Source: Lachnospiraceae bacterium (GTDB lineage Bacteria > Bacillota > Clostridia > Lachnospirales > Lachnospiraceae). Taken from it: a stretch of 39,059 bases of DNA. The stretch is taken from positions 1 through 39,059 of the forward strand of contig JAILQQ010000014.1 of the NCBI GenBank assembly GCA_024698885.1, in the 5' to 3' direction. Below, one piece after another: positions 1-8,143 of the stretch. How positions within the stretch are numbered: the stretch's first letter is position 1; the number at the start of each line of letters is the position of its first letter. Position numbers and translations under genes: made by a program. Below the pieces are notes generated by a model. The model did not search any database and was not told where the DNA came from. It worked only from the letters and a program-made list of their open reading frames with translations.

Positions 1-141
1 ACTTGTGCACCTTTGCTTGTCTGCTTCTTCGATAACCGCGTCAGAAAGCCTCGTCGATGCCCGCATCGACTACGTTTTCTTCCTTGTTCTCGAAAGAAGC
101 ATCCTGCGCAAATGTTCACGTTATTTTGTGACAGTTCCTAA
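1..141. repeat. Partial small inverted-repeat (MITE-like) element at the left edge
   Basis: Bases 1-16 and the reverse complement of 106-123 are imperfect inverted repeats: ACTTGTGCACCTTTGC against ACGTGAACATTTGC, with a two-base gap and two mismatches. The outer end at 121-140 reads, on the minus strand, TAGGAACTGTCACAAAATAA. The same 20-mer with one mismatch occurs at 38626-38645 on the plus strand, again followed by an ACTTGTGCACC-like stretch. The simplest reading is a non-autonomous element of about 160 bp whose first ~19 bases lie outside the window. Its interior carries only a 24-codon open stretch on the minus strand (115 to 41, ending AGIDEAF and stop), which may be a captured gene tail. 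I do not recognise the transposon family. Confidence 0.5.
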
Positions 142-161
142 CTGAGGAAGGTAAGGAACAT

Positions 162-806
162 ATGACGGATAAAGAATACAAGAATATGTCGGTGAAGGAA
201 TTCTCCAAAGCAGCGAAGGTATATGAAACGGATCGCGGCGGAATATATAAGATGTGTAAGAAGGATTATCCTGACGTGCTTGCGGAACTGGAAAAGGAGG
301 ATTTCACGGATCTGCTTGACTGTGGCTGCGGACCGGCTCCGATGCTGGCACTTCTGCATGAGAAATATCCGCTGAAGCATTACACGGGAATTGACCTGAC
401 GCCCGAAATGATAGAGGTCGCAAGATCGAAGAATATGAACGATGTCGAACTCATAGTCGGGGACTGTGAGAAGCTTCCGTTTGGCAATGAGACCTTTGAT
501 GTTGTGATCTGCTGCCAGAGCTTTCATCATTATCCCAATGTTCAGGATTTCTTTGACAGCGTATATCGTGTGCTCCGGCCAAACGGAAGACTGATCCTCC
601 GGGATATGACCATGAACACGGCGGCTGTGAGATGGTTCTGTAATCATATTGAAATGCCGCTTATTAATCTTGCGGGACACGGAGACGTACATGTATACGG
701 AAAAGATGAGGTGGACAGGCTGTGTAAAAATGCGGGACTTCGTATGGAAGTTTTTGAAAGAAGAGGATTCTGCAGAATGCATTGTATGGCAAGAAAACCG
801 GGATAA
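162..806 (+). CDS. Class I SAM-dependent methyltransferase (UbiE/Methyltransf_11 type)
   Basis: This 214-residue protein is a predicted cytoplasmic S-adenosylmethionine-dependent methyltransferase. The SAM-binding loop is at residues 51-60 (LLDCGCGPAP), the acidic ribose-binding motif follows in GIDLTPEMIE, then GDCEKLPF and the post-II motif FDVVICCQSFHH, with a typical RVLRPNGRLIL strand near 145. The length suits a stand-alone Methyltransf_11 protein. The ATG at 162 has a good purine-rich ribosome site (AGGAAGG, 145-151). It lies just inside the left repeat and overlaps the FkbM remnant. The substrate cannot be told from sequence, and no link to the purine genes is visible. Confidence 0.85.
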   Translation: MTDKEYKNMSVKEFSKAAKVYETDRGGIYKMCKKDYPDVLAELEKEDFTDLLDCGCGPAPMLALLHEKYPLKHYTGIDLTPEMIEVARSKNMNDVELIVGDCEKLPFGNETFDVVICCQSFHHYPNVQDFFDSVYRVLRPNGRLILRDMTMNTAAVRWFCNHIEMPLINLAGHGDVHVYGKDEVDRLCKNAGLRMEVFERRGFCRMHCMARKPG

Positions 807-1132
807 AATGTAATACTATGGAGCAGCTTCCGAGAAAAAGCCGGCAGATCCCTGTGGTTCCCCTGCAACAGATTCTTGAAGAGTACTGCGCAAATCAGTT
901 CCCTGATTTGCTGAATATCGATACGGAAGGGATGGATCTCGAGCTTCTGCAGCAAATTGATTACACGAAATCCACTCCGAAGATCATTATTGTCGAAACA
1001 GTGATATTCGGAAGCGTCAGAAAGGATCTACGAATAAAGACTTTCCTAGAGTCAAAGGGGTATACAGCCCCCTACGAGACACCCATCAATACAATATTTG
1101 TACGGAAAGACTGTTGGAAACAGATGCTATAA
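782..1132 (+). pseudogene. Truncated FkbM-family methyltransferase (C-terminal fragment)
   Basis: The open frame (TTG at 782, first ATG at 818) encodes at most 116 residues. From about residue 30 onward it looks like the C-terminal half of an FkbM-type methyltransferase: VPLQQILEEY, the hallmark LNIDTEGMDLELLQQID, then KIIIVETVIFG and a tail ending in NTIFVRK. The N-terminal half with the SAM-binding glycine loop is missing, so activity is unlikely. The frame overlaps the end of the upstream methyltransferase by 25 bases without a clear ribosome site, as expected for a deletion joint. It is likely debris of a sugar or peptide modification locus that once stood here. Confidence 0.65.
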
Positions 1133-1282
1133 CTCCTGCAACTGGAAAAAACAGGGATCATCACTTATGCCCCGTCTATGATTACGATCATTGTCTGTTA
1201 TGCATGCCGTTATTATTAATATCTAATATATGTTCGATGAACATAGGTATGTTTTTATGCACGTTTAAATCGGAATTTCCTA

Positions 1283-1310
1283 TAAAAAAGAGAGCGCCTT
1301 CGGCGCTCTC
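1283..1310 (-). terminator. Intrinsic terminator of the chemoreceptor gene
   Basis: A perfect 9-bp stem (1290-1298 with 1302-1310, loop TTC) is followed on the minus strand by a run of six T. It stands 35 bases past the chemoreceptor stop codon. Between the FkbM fragment (1132) and this hairpin I see only AT-rich sequence. Confidence 0.85.
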
Positions 1311-1344
1311 AAAAAAACCATCATATTCTGTGATCCGGATCCGA

Positions 1345-3387
1345 TCAATCCTCTTCGTCCATCCGAAGCTTGAACTGTTTGACAATGGAATCCAGATGGT
1401 TGGAAACATCCTTGGATTCACTGGCCATACCGTTCATCCTGCTCATCATCTCCTCCGCCATGGTGATCGTGCTGGTCACATCCGCGGAAGACGTCGCCGT
1501 GTTGGTCGCGCTCTCGGCGATCTCGCCTACTGCGGAATTAACCTGCTCCATGGAGTCGGAAATGTAGCTGACCATCCGGGCGATATTGTCCGCCAGTTCA
1601 CCGAACTTCTGCGCGTCCGCACCGTATTCCTGTCCTATGGTAATGAACTTCTGGTAATCGGGGGCTACCGTTGTCCGCATAAAGTCGAGAAGCTCCATGG
1701 CCGAACCCTGCAGCTGGTCGAAGGCTCCCTGGATCATATCCACGGTACCCTGTATCCTGTCAACAGCTGATTTGGTTTCTGTGGCCAGTTTATTGATCTC
1801 AGAGGCAACAACCGCGAATCCGCGTCCGTGCTCACCGGCCCGCGCCGCCTCGATCGAAGCATTGAGCGAAAGGAGATTGATCTGGTTGGCGATATTCGCG
1901 ATCGAATCAGCCATGGTACCGATCTCGGCAACAACCTTGGCAGCTTCGGTAGCAGCTTCCAGCTCTTTGCCCTTCTCCTCGGCAACCGATATCGCGTATT
2001 CTGAAGATTTGCGGCCTTCCTGTTCGATGTTTGCAGCCTTTTTGGTAATGGCAACAACCTCGTTCTTGGTGATCTTGGTCTCCTCCGCCAGGCGTTCCAC
2101 CGACGAGTTAACCTCGTTAGCCGAAGCGGATACCTGCTCGGTAGCGGCCCCGGTGCTCGTCATCGCATCGTTGACCTTCTGCATGGACGAAACCACCTCT
2201 TCGAAGCGGTTAAGAAGATCGCTCGAAGTATCTGCCAGCTCCTCGGAGGAGTTGGATACATGCGATGAACCGCGCCCGATATTTCTGATCACGTCCGCGT
2301 TGTTCGCGTACATTTCATTCAGTGATCTTGACATGTCTCCGAGCTCATCCCTGCGTTTGATCGACAGCGGATCGGTGGTAAAATCACCCGATGCCAGGAT
2401 GCTGGCGAATTCCTTAACCTTAACGATCGGCTTGGCAATTGAGGAGGAGAACATATAACCGAAGATGATAACAAGCACGGCTGCTATGAGAAGAATGATG
2501 ATCGCGTTCCTGAGAGCATTCTCATACGGCGCGACAGCACTGTCATAATCGGTGTAAACGATGATCGGCCAGCTGACGTTGGGTTCCTTCATATAAGACA
2601 TAAGAACCTTTTTCCCGTTATGGGTGGTAATGATCGTTCCGCTTCCTTCCTGCGCAAGCTTGAAGCCTTCCTCTCCGGACAGATCGATCTTCTCGCCGGA
2701 GGAAAGGTCATACTGTGTTTCCGTCGTGGCGGCTAGTACGCCCGTTCTGTCGATGATGGTGATGTCGCTTACGGCATCGTCGATCTCCTGAAGGGAAGCA
2801 GAAAGGTTCTGCAGCGAAGCGCCTCTTGCGATACCGCCGACGACCTCCCCGCTTTCGGATATCACGGGGTCCGCCATATAGACATTGGCCTGACCGGTTG
2901 TCTTGGATATGGTAACGTCGGACAGATATTTGGTCCCGGAGGTGGCCATCTTCGCGTATTCACGATCCGAAATGTCGTTCAGATCCTTCCCGTCATTACG
3001 CGCCACCTGCATGCAATCCATGTTAAAGATGAACATGGCGCCTTCCTTTTCCGTAAATCCCTCATTGCTCGAAACCAGTTCCTCTTCCGCCCAGCGGATA
3101 TGCTCCTCCGTGGGATCCGCAAGCGCGATGGAAAGGTTGGTGTTGCGCGACAGGATATCTACGCCGGTGAAGGTCTTGTCGATTATATTCAGCGTTTCCT
3201 TGGAAACGGTTGAGATCTTCTGCATAGCAAGTGACGTCTCTAATTCCATGACGGTTGTTTTGATCGTCTGCGTGAGCAGGATGGTCATTACCGCCATAGG
3301 TATGAGCGCAAGCGCAAGCGTGATAGCCACTAGCTTTACCCGGATACTTAAGACACCGCCGGATGATTGTTTCTTTTTTGCTGCCAT
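1345..3387 (-). CDS. Methyl-accepting chemotaxis protein with dCache-type sensor
   Basis: This 680-residue transmembrane chemoreceptor transmits ligand binding to CheA/CheW. TM1 lies at about residues 17-40 after a short basic cytoplasmic start. A periplasmic-side sensor of about 250 residues follows, and its size and motifs ([16 protein letters not shown]) fit a double-Cache domain. TM2 is near 292-316, then HAMP and a long coiled-coil signalling domain with the conserved hairpin tip ([20 protein letters not shown]) and flanking methylation helices. The ATG at 3387 has GAGGAGG nine bases upstream. It is monocistronic, with its own promoter (3470-3498) and terminator (1283-1310). It is divergent from adenine deaminase at the edge of a purine-use cluster, so a purine or purine-breakdown ligand is a reasonable but unproven guess. 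Confidence 0.92.
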   Translation of the reverse strand: MAAKKKQSSGGVLSIRVKLVAITLALALIPMAVMTILLTQTIKTTVMELETSLAMQKISTVSKETLNIIDKTFTGVDILSRNTNLSIALADPTEEHIRWAEEELVSSNEGFTEKEGAMFIFNMDCMQVARNDGKDLNDISDREYAKMATSGTKYLSDVTISKTTGQANVYMADPVISESGEVVGGIARGASLQNLSASLQEIDDAVSDITIIDRTGVLAATTETQYDLSSGEKIDLSGEEGFKLAQEGSGTIITTHNGKKVLMSYMKEPNVSWPIIVYTDYDSAVAPYENALRNAIIILLIAAVLVIIFGYMFSSSIAKPIVKVKEFASILASGDFTTDPLSIKRRDELGDMSRSLNEMYANNADVIRNIGRGSSHVSNSSEELADTSSDLLNRFEEVVSSMQKVNDAMTSTGAATEQVSASANEVNSSVERLAEETKITKNEVVAITKKAANIEQEGRKSSEYAISVAEEKGKELEAATEAAKVVAEIGTMADSIANIANQINLLSLNASIEAARAGEHGRGFAVVASEINKLATETKSAVDRIQGTVDMIQGAFDQLQGSAMELLDFMRTTVAPDYQKFITIGQEYGADAQKFGELADNIARMVSYISDSMEQVNSAVGEIAESATNTATSSADVTSTITMAEEMMSRMNGMASESKDVSNHLDSIVKQFKLRMDEED

Positions 3388-3469
3388 GGATAATACCTCC
3401 TCAGTTATAATATTACTATACCCAATATCTAATACCCATATATTAATATAATATTAATATATTCCGGTG

Positions 3470-3498
3470 ATTATAGCAACGTATCATTGCAATGTCAT
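3470..3498 (-). promoter_or_regulatory. Sigma-A-type promoter for the chemoreceptor
   Basis: On the minus strand ATGACA (3498-3493), a 17-base spacer and TATAAT (3475-3470) match the consensus at 11 of 12 positions. The implied leader of about 75 bases is very AT-rich, with repeated ATATTAAT units (3439-3461). No sigma-D (motility) promoter is seen. Confidence 0.6.
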
Positions 3499-3584
3499 AC
3501 AGTATTAGGCAGATCTGTCGGAATTTCCCCCTGAAGGCCAAACAGATCCGGCTGTGAATGATCCTCCGTCAGCGCAAGCATTCT

Positions 3585-3613
3585 TTGACTTTTATCTTTA
3601 TAATTGATAAAAT
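3585..3613 (+). promoter_or_regulatory. Sigma-A-type promoter for adenine deaminase
   Basis: TTGACT (3585-3590), a 17-base spacer and TAAAAT (3608-3613). Transcription would begin near 3620, just before the palindromic element, so that element would form most of a ~240-base 5' leader of the adenine deaminase mRNA. Confidence 0.55.
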
Positions 3614-3626
3614 TCAGGCAAAGCTG

Positions 3627-3837
3627 AAATTTTTCCACCTGTGCGGTTGCCGTGTATGATCATTTCTGCATGCTGCTTGCAGCAAAGCAGATATGATCAT
3701 ACACGAGCAACCCACCCCAAAATGAGCAAAACGATTTGCGAAGCAAATCTTTAAGCACGCGAAGCGGGCGGTTTTGCGAATGTCTGTGGTGGGTTGGATT
3801 GCCTTGGCAATCCAACCGCACAGGTGGGAAATTTTTG
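3627..3837. repeat. Multi-branched palindromic element (possible structured leader RNA or dispersed repeat)
   Basis: Nested inverted repeats fill this stretch. The outer stem pairs 3635-3649 with 3813-3827 (15 bp perfect, plus flanking A/T pairs). Arm A pairs 3651-3663 with 3693-3705 (13 bp), with inner stems 3665-3669/3687-3691 and 3671-3676/3679-3684. Arm B pairs 3708-3716 with 3788-3796 and 3726-3732 with 3771-3777, and carries two hairpins (3733-3749 and 3755-3769), each capped by GCGAAGC. Arm C pairs 3796-3803 with 3806-3813 and can extend to 11 bp (3793-3803 with 3806-3816), competing with the outer stem. Nearly every base is paired. It has no coding signs. It ends 14 bases before the ribosome site of adenine deaminase. 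I could not match it to a known riboswitch core. A dispersed clostridial intergenic repeat is the main alternative. Confidence 0.75.
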
Positions 3838-3863
3838 GAGTAAAGCGGAGGGTATGACGATAT

Positions 3864-5615
3864 ATGGATAAGCAGAAACTGAAACATCTCATAGATACGG
3901 CGGCGGGAAGGGAAGCAGCAGATCTCTGCATTAAAAACTGCCGGGTGATCGACGTTTTCAATCAGGAAGTTTTTTCTTCCGATGTTTATATTACAGACGG
4001 GGTGATCGCAGGCTTCGGCGGTCCTTCTTTTCCGAAGGCGCGCAGTGAATTTGATGCCGCCGGAAAATATCTGGCTCCGGGCCTGATCGACGGGCATGTG
4101 CACATCGAATCAAGCCACCTCTCTCCCGCTGCCTTTTCCAGGCAGGTAGTGCCCCACGGCACAACAACGGTTATCGCGGATCCCCATGAGATCTGCAATG
4201 TCTGCGGTCTGGAGGGCTTCGATTATATGCTCAGAGCATCAGAGGATATCGCGCTTCAGGTATTTCTCCAGTTTCCTTCCTGCGTGCCCTGTACCCCCTT
4301 TGAAAATGCAGGGGCTGTCCTGAACGCACCGGAAATTCGTTCCCGGATCGGGGAAAGCCGCGTAAAGGGGCTCGGCGAGCTCATGAATTTTGTCGGCGTC
4401 TGCAACGCGGACGATCAGGTTCTCGATAAGATCCTGGCGGCAAAAGAAGCCGGCAAGATCATAGACGGGCACAGTCCCGGTCTCGGAGGCTATATGCTGG
4501 ATGCCTATTCCTCTGTCGGTATCCTAAACGATCACGAATGCTCCACAACAGAGGAGCTCAAAGAGCGGATCCGCAGAGGATTTCACGTGCTGATCCGGGA
4601 AGGGACCGTCTGCAGAGACCTTAAAAATCTCCTCCCGGCCGTGACGGGCGCAAACGCAAGATTCTGTCTCTTCTGTACGGACGACCGTCAGGCGGCAAGC
4701 CTTGTAAAGGACGGCCATATCGATAACAACGTACGGCTTGCTGTTTCCGAAGGTCTTTCTCCCCTCACGGCCATCGCGATGGCAACGATCAATGCCGCGG
4801 AATGCTTTGGCCTCAGTGACCGGGGTGCCGTTGCCCCCGGAAGACGGGCTGATCTGATCCTCTTTGAAAGCCTGGAAGATTTCCGTCCCGAAGAAGTCTG
4901 GATCGGCGGAAGGCTAGCCGCCGCAAAGGGAGAATATCTGGCAGAGGATACCCCTGTCGCGCCGGTAAACGTAAGCGGCAGGATGAATGTGAAGGATTTT
5001 TCCAAAGAACGTCTGTCTCTCCCTCTCACCTCCGAAAAGGTCAGGACGATACGCCTGATCCCCTATTCTGTTGTGACCGAAGCCGGAAACGCCGTCGTTT
5101 CCCGGGACGCGCAGGGTTGCTTTATCAGGGATGAACAGGATATCGTAAAGCTTGCCGTGATCGAAAGGCATCACGGTACCGGGAATATAGGGCTCGGGCT
5201 TTTAGAAGGCTTCGGGCTCAAAGGGGGAGCGCTTGCCACCAGCGTTGCGCATGACTCCCATAATATCATCGCAGCCGGCGATAACGACGGGGATATGGAG
5301 ATCGCGGTCAGAAGACTGATCGAAATGGGCGGCGGCATGGCCATCGCAAAGAACGGAAAGCTGCTTGACAGCTTCCCGCATGAGATCGCGGGTCTTATGA
5401 CAAACGAACCGGGCGAATATGTGGCAGAGAGGTTAGGGAAACTCGAACAGACCGCCCGAAAGGAGCTCTGCATCCGTGACACGGCAGATCCTTTCATGAC
5501 CCTCTGCTTCATGGCTCTTCCCGTCATTCCCGCGCTGAAGATCACGGATATGGGACTGTTTGACGTAAATACGTTTTGTCACGTACCGGTGGAAGCAGAT
5601 CATGATCTATCTTGA
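3864..5615 (+). CDS. ade: Adenine deaminase
   Basis: This 583-residue cytoplasmic amidohydrolase converts adenine to hypoxanthine and ammonia, feeding adenine into the purine-oxidising pathway. The N-terminal metal motif GLIDGHVHIESSH gives His78 and His80, followed by the family signature TTTVIADPHEICNVCG. A long C-terminal part (HDSHNIIAAGDNDGDM, GGGMAIAKNGKLL) is specific to adenine deaminases and rules out dihydropyrimidinase-like relatives. The length matches the usual ~580 residues. The ATG at 3864 follows GGAGGG at a rather long distance of 11 bases. It is the first gene after the structured leader, and its last 14 bases overlap the next gene, so the pair is an operon with translational coupling. 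Confidence 0.95.
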   Translation: MDKQKLKHLIDTAAGREAADLCIKNCRVIDVFNQEVFSSDVYITDGVIAGFGGPSFPKARSEFDAAGKYLAPGLIDGHVHIESSHLSPAAFSRQVVPHGTTTVIADPHEICNVCGLEGFDYMLRASEDIALQVFLQFPSCVPCTPFENAGAVLNAPEIRSRIGESRVKGLGELMNFVGVCNADDQVLDKILAAKEAGKIIDGHSPGLGGYMLDAYSSVGILNDHECSTTEELKERIRRGFHVLIREGTVCRDLKNLLPAVTGANARFCLFCTDDRQAASLVKDGHIDNNVRLAVSEGLSPLTAIAMATINAAECFGLSDRGAVAPGRRADLILFESLEDFRPEEVWIGGRLAAAKGEYLAEDTPVAPVNVSGRMNVKDFSKERLSLPLTSEKVRTIRLIPYSVVTEAGNAVVSRDAQGCFIRDEQDIVKLAVIERHHGTGNIGLGLLEGFGLKGGALATSVAHDSHNIIAAGDNDGDMEIAVRRLIEMGGGMAIAKNGKLLDSFPHEIAGLMTNEPGEYVAERLGKLEQTARKELCIRDTADPFMTLCFMALPVIPALKITDMGLFDVNTFCHVPVEADHDLS

Positions 5616-6741
5616 CAATGCGGCCACCTCACTCTGCAGGCCGAAGGAGGTAAAGGAAGCCGTTCTGAACGCCCTTGATACGCTCGGAAACAGTGCCAGG
5701 GGCACCCACGAGGGCGCCATGGACGCTTCCCGCATGATCTACGATGCGAGAGTGAAGCTCGCGGCGTTTTTTAACTGTTCCCGCGCTGACCATGTCGTTT
5801 TCACAAGCGGCATCACCGAATCGCTCAATACGGTGCTTAACGGCCTTCTCAGCCGGGGGGATCACGTGATCTCCACCGATCTTGAGCACAATTCCGTTCT
5901 CCGGCCGCTCTACCGCCTGGAAGAAAAGCGGGGTGTCCGGGTGGATTTTGCCGCCGCGGATAAAAGGGGATCGATCGACTACGGGGATCTTGAGAGGCTG
6001 ATGCGGCCGGAAACAAAGCTTGTCGTCTGTACCCATGCTTCCAATCTGACCGGAAACATGCTCGATGCAGCGCGTATTTCCGCCATCGCCCACGCGCATC
6101 ACGCGCTGTTTATCCTGGATACGGCACAGACGGCCGGATCCCATCCCATTGACATGCAGAAGCTCTCCATTGATGTGCTGTGCTTTACCGGGCATAAGGG
6201 CCTCATGGGGCCGCAGGGCACCGGCGGGATCTGTATCAGAGAGGGGATCGAAATAGAACCGCTTAAGGTCGGCGGGACCGGCGTTCAGACCTACAGCCGG
6301 ACCCAGCCCCCGCAGTATCCCGTCCGTCTCGAGGCAGGTACCTTAAACGGCCACGGGATCGCCGGATTGTCGGCTGCTATAGATTATATACAGGAAATCG
6401 GCGTAGACAGGATCGGAAAGAAAACAGCCGATCTGACGATGCGTTTTTATGAAGGTGTACGTGCCATCCCGGACATTACGGTCTATGGGGATTTTTCCGG
6501 CGGACATGCCGGCATTGTCGCGCTGAATATCGGTGATCGTGATTCCGGCGAGGTATCGGATATCCTGTCTGATGAATTCAGGATAGCGACCCGCGCCGGG
6601 GCGCACTGCGCCCCCCGGCTGCACGAGGCCCTCGGCACAAAGGACCAGGGCGCTGTCCGCTTCAGTTTTTCATGGTTTAATACAGAGGAAGAGATCGACG
6701 CGGCAGTCGATGCCGTCAAAACGATCGCCGGATCCTTCTGA
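5602..6741 (+). CDS. Cysteine desulfurase-like aminotransferase (class V), probably Se/S supply
   Basis: This 379-residue PLP enzyme belongs to the NifS/SufS-like branch (the EF2568-like family found with selenium-dependent molybdenum hydroxylases). It starts with the typical YLDNAATS. The cofactor-binding TAQTAGS and the Schiff-base lysine in FTGHKGLMGPQGTG (Lys199) are present, and the C-terminal loop RAGAHCAPRLHEALG carries the likely catalytic cysteine. It would release sulfur or selenium from cysteine or selenocysteine. Being fused to the adenine deaminase transcript in a cluster full of selenium-cofactor genes, it most likely feeds the terminal sulfido or selenido ligand of the Mo enzymes. 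That assignment is inference. It ends 6 bases from the convergent xdhC, with no terminator visible between them. Confidence 0.85.
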   Translation: MIYLDNAATSLCRPKEVKEAVLNALDTLGNSARGTHEGAMDASRMIYDARVKLAAFFNCSRADHVVFTSGITESLNTVLNGLLSRGDHVISTDLEHNSVLRPLYRLEEKRGVRVDFAAADKRGSIDYGDLERLMRPETKLVVCTHASNLTGNMLDAARISAIAHAHHALFILDTAQTAGSHPIDMQKLSIDVLCFTGHKGLMGPQGTGGICIREGIEIEPLKVGGTGVQTYSRTQPPQYPVRLEAGTLNGHGIAGLSAAIDYIQEIGVDRIGKKTADLTMRFYEGVRAIPDITVYGDFSGGHAGIVALNIGDRDSGEVSDILSDEFRIATRAGAHCAPRLHEALGTKDQGAVRFSFSWFNTEEEIDAAVDAVKTIAGSF

Positions 6742-6747
6742 CCCCTG

Positions 6748-7245
6748 TCAGAAATCCACTTCCTTTCCGAGTCTCCGGTACATGGCCTTCTTCACGGCGC
6801 GCAGGATATTTTCATAGCCCGTGCAGCGGCACAGATGACCGGACAGGAGCTTTCTCAGCTCATCGTCGCTGTAAAGCTTCCCGGTGTTTAAGATCTCCGC
6901 TGCCGTCATGATAAAGCCCGGCGTACAGAAACCGCACTGGATCGCGCTTTCCTCCACAAAGGCCTGCTGGATATCACTGAGCTCTCCCTCCGGCGAAAGA
7001 AGGCCCTCTAACGTCTGGATATTTTTTCCCTCCGCCCATACCGCAAGATAGATGCAGGAATTAAAGGCTTCTCCGTTGATCAGGACATTGCAGGCACCGC
7101 ATTCTCCCACTTCGCAGCCCTTCTTGACAGAGGTCAGATGGTATTCATTCCGCAGCATATCCGTAAGCGAAGCGCGCACATCCACCATTTTTTCAGTTTC
7201 TTTGCCGTTTATCGTACAATGGATCAGTTTATACTGTGCACTCAT
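6748..7245 (-). CDS. xdhC: Molybdenum hydroxylase, [2Fe-2S] subunit (XdhC type)
   Basis: This 165-residue electron-transfer subunit of a three-subunit xanthine dehydrogenase-family enzyme carries both expected clusters. The plant-type [2Fe-2S] cysteines are 44, 49, 52 and 64 (CEVGECGAC then C). The second cluster uses Cys104, 107, 139 and 141 (CGFCTPG and CRCTGY). The length is standard for small-subunit CoxS/XdhC proteins. It overlaps the end of xdhB by four bases (ATGA), so it is translationally coupled. It passes electrons from the Mo site to the FAD subunit. Confidence 0.95.
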   Translation of the reverse strand: MSAQYKLIHCTINGKETEKMVDVRASLTDMLRNEYHLTSVKKGCEVGECGACNVLINGEAFNSCIYLAVWAEGKNIQTLEGLLSPEGELSDIQQAFVEESAIQCGFCTPGFIMTAAEILNTGKLYSDDELRKLLSGHLCRCTGYENILRAVKKAMYRRLGKEVDF

Positions 7246-8126
7246 TTCATTTCACCCCCTGCAAGCTCCACCGCTCTTGAAAGCGCCCGTTTTGCCATTT
7301 CCACGGCAATATGCTGGCGGAAGGCCTTGCTGGCTCTCCAGGAATCACGCGGCGTGATATCGTCTATTACCGCTGAAGAAAAGCGCTCCGCCAGCTCCTT
7401 TGTGGGCGCCGCCCCGTTTGCCGTTTCTTCCGCGGAAGGGCATCTCATCGGAACAGGTCCCGCTACCCCGTAGGCGATCCGGCAGCGCTCAATGGTTTTT
7501 TTGTCCGCGGAAAGCCTGACGTTGACGCTGCAGCCCAGGGTGGCGATCTCCATGGCGTTTCTGAGGCCGTACTTGATATAATGTCCCCAGGTATTTTCGT
7601 AGCTATCCTTCGGGATCAGGATGGCGGTCTGGATCTCATCGGGTGCGATATCCACCTGCCCTGCCCGGATATAGAAATCCCGGATGGGGAGTCTTCGGAT
7701 ACCGTTCTTTCCGGTAAGCTCTATGATCGCCTCATAGGCGTGAAGCGTGGAAGCCGAATCGGCCGATGTCACACCGTTGCAGGTATTTCCACCGATCGTG
7801 CCGATATTCCTGATCTGCGGCGATCCGACCTGGTCAACCGCTTCTCCCAGCACATTGCAGTATTTCCGAATGAGCGGATCTCTGGTAATATGCGAAAAGC
7901 TCGTCAGAGAACCGATCCGTAGATTTTCCTCCTCATCGAGGCTTACGCCCCTGAGCGCGTCGATCATATAAATGGAGATCAGCTCCTTGCCGGCCCTCTT
8001 TCCTTCCCGCATCTGAACCAGCACATCCGAACCGCCGGCTATGATCTGGGCTTCGGGATGTTCCACACGCAGGCGGATGGCATCCTCTACGCTTTCTGCT
8101 TCATACAGTGCCTTCATATCATACAT
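7242..8126 (-). CDS. xdhB: Molybdenum hydroxylase, FAD-binding subunit (XdhB type)
   Basis: This 294-residue subunit of the CO dehydrogenase flavoprotein/XdhB family binds FAD and hands electrons to NAD+ or another acceptor. FAD-binding motifs are IIAGGSDVLVQMREG near residue 31 and the second loop TIGGNTCNGVTSADS, with IRNIGT just before it. The ATG at 8126 has GAGAGGAGAG upstream. It is the middle gene of xdhA-xdhB-xdhC, 17 bases after xdhA. No oddities are visible. Confidence 0.94.
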   Translation of the reverse strand: MYDMKALYEAESVEDAIRLRVEHPEAQIIAGGSDVLVQMREGKRAGKELISIYMIDALRGVSLDEEENLRIGSLTSFSHITRDPLIRKYCNVLGEAVDQVGSPQIRNIGTIGGNTCNGVTSADSASTLHAYEAIIELTGKNGIRRLPIRDFYIRAGQVDIAPDEIQTAILIPKDSYENTWGHYIKYGLRNAMEIATLGCSVNVRLSADKKTIERCRIAYGVAGPVPMRCPSAEETANGAAPTKELAERFSSAVIDDITPRDSWRASKAFRQHIAVEMAKRALSRAVELAGGEMK

Positions 8127-8143
8127 AGTCTAACTCTCCTCTC

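Noticed and set aside
3585..3604. TTGACT followed by a perfect TATAAT at 3599-3604
   Set aside because: The spacer is only 8 bases. The same -35 box pairs properly with TAAAAT at 3608-3613.
3620..3863. Purine riboswitch in the adenine deaminase leader
   Set aside because: The conserved three-way-junction core and kissing-loop bases of guanine/adenine riboswitches are not visible; the same negative result holds for 24660-24830.
3614..4103. Minus-strand open frames of 115 and 147 codons across the palindromic element
   Set aside because: They are by-products of the palindrome and of adenine deaminase read backwards, with no ribosome site and no recognisable domain.
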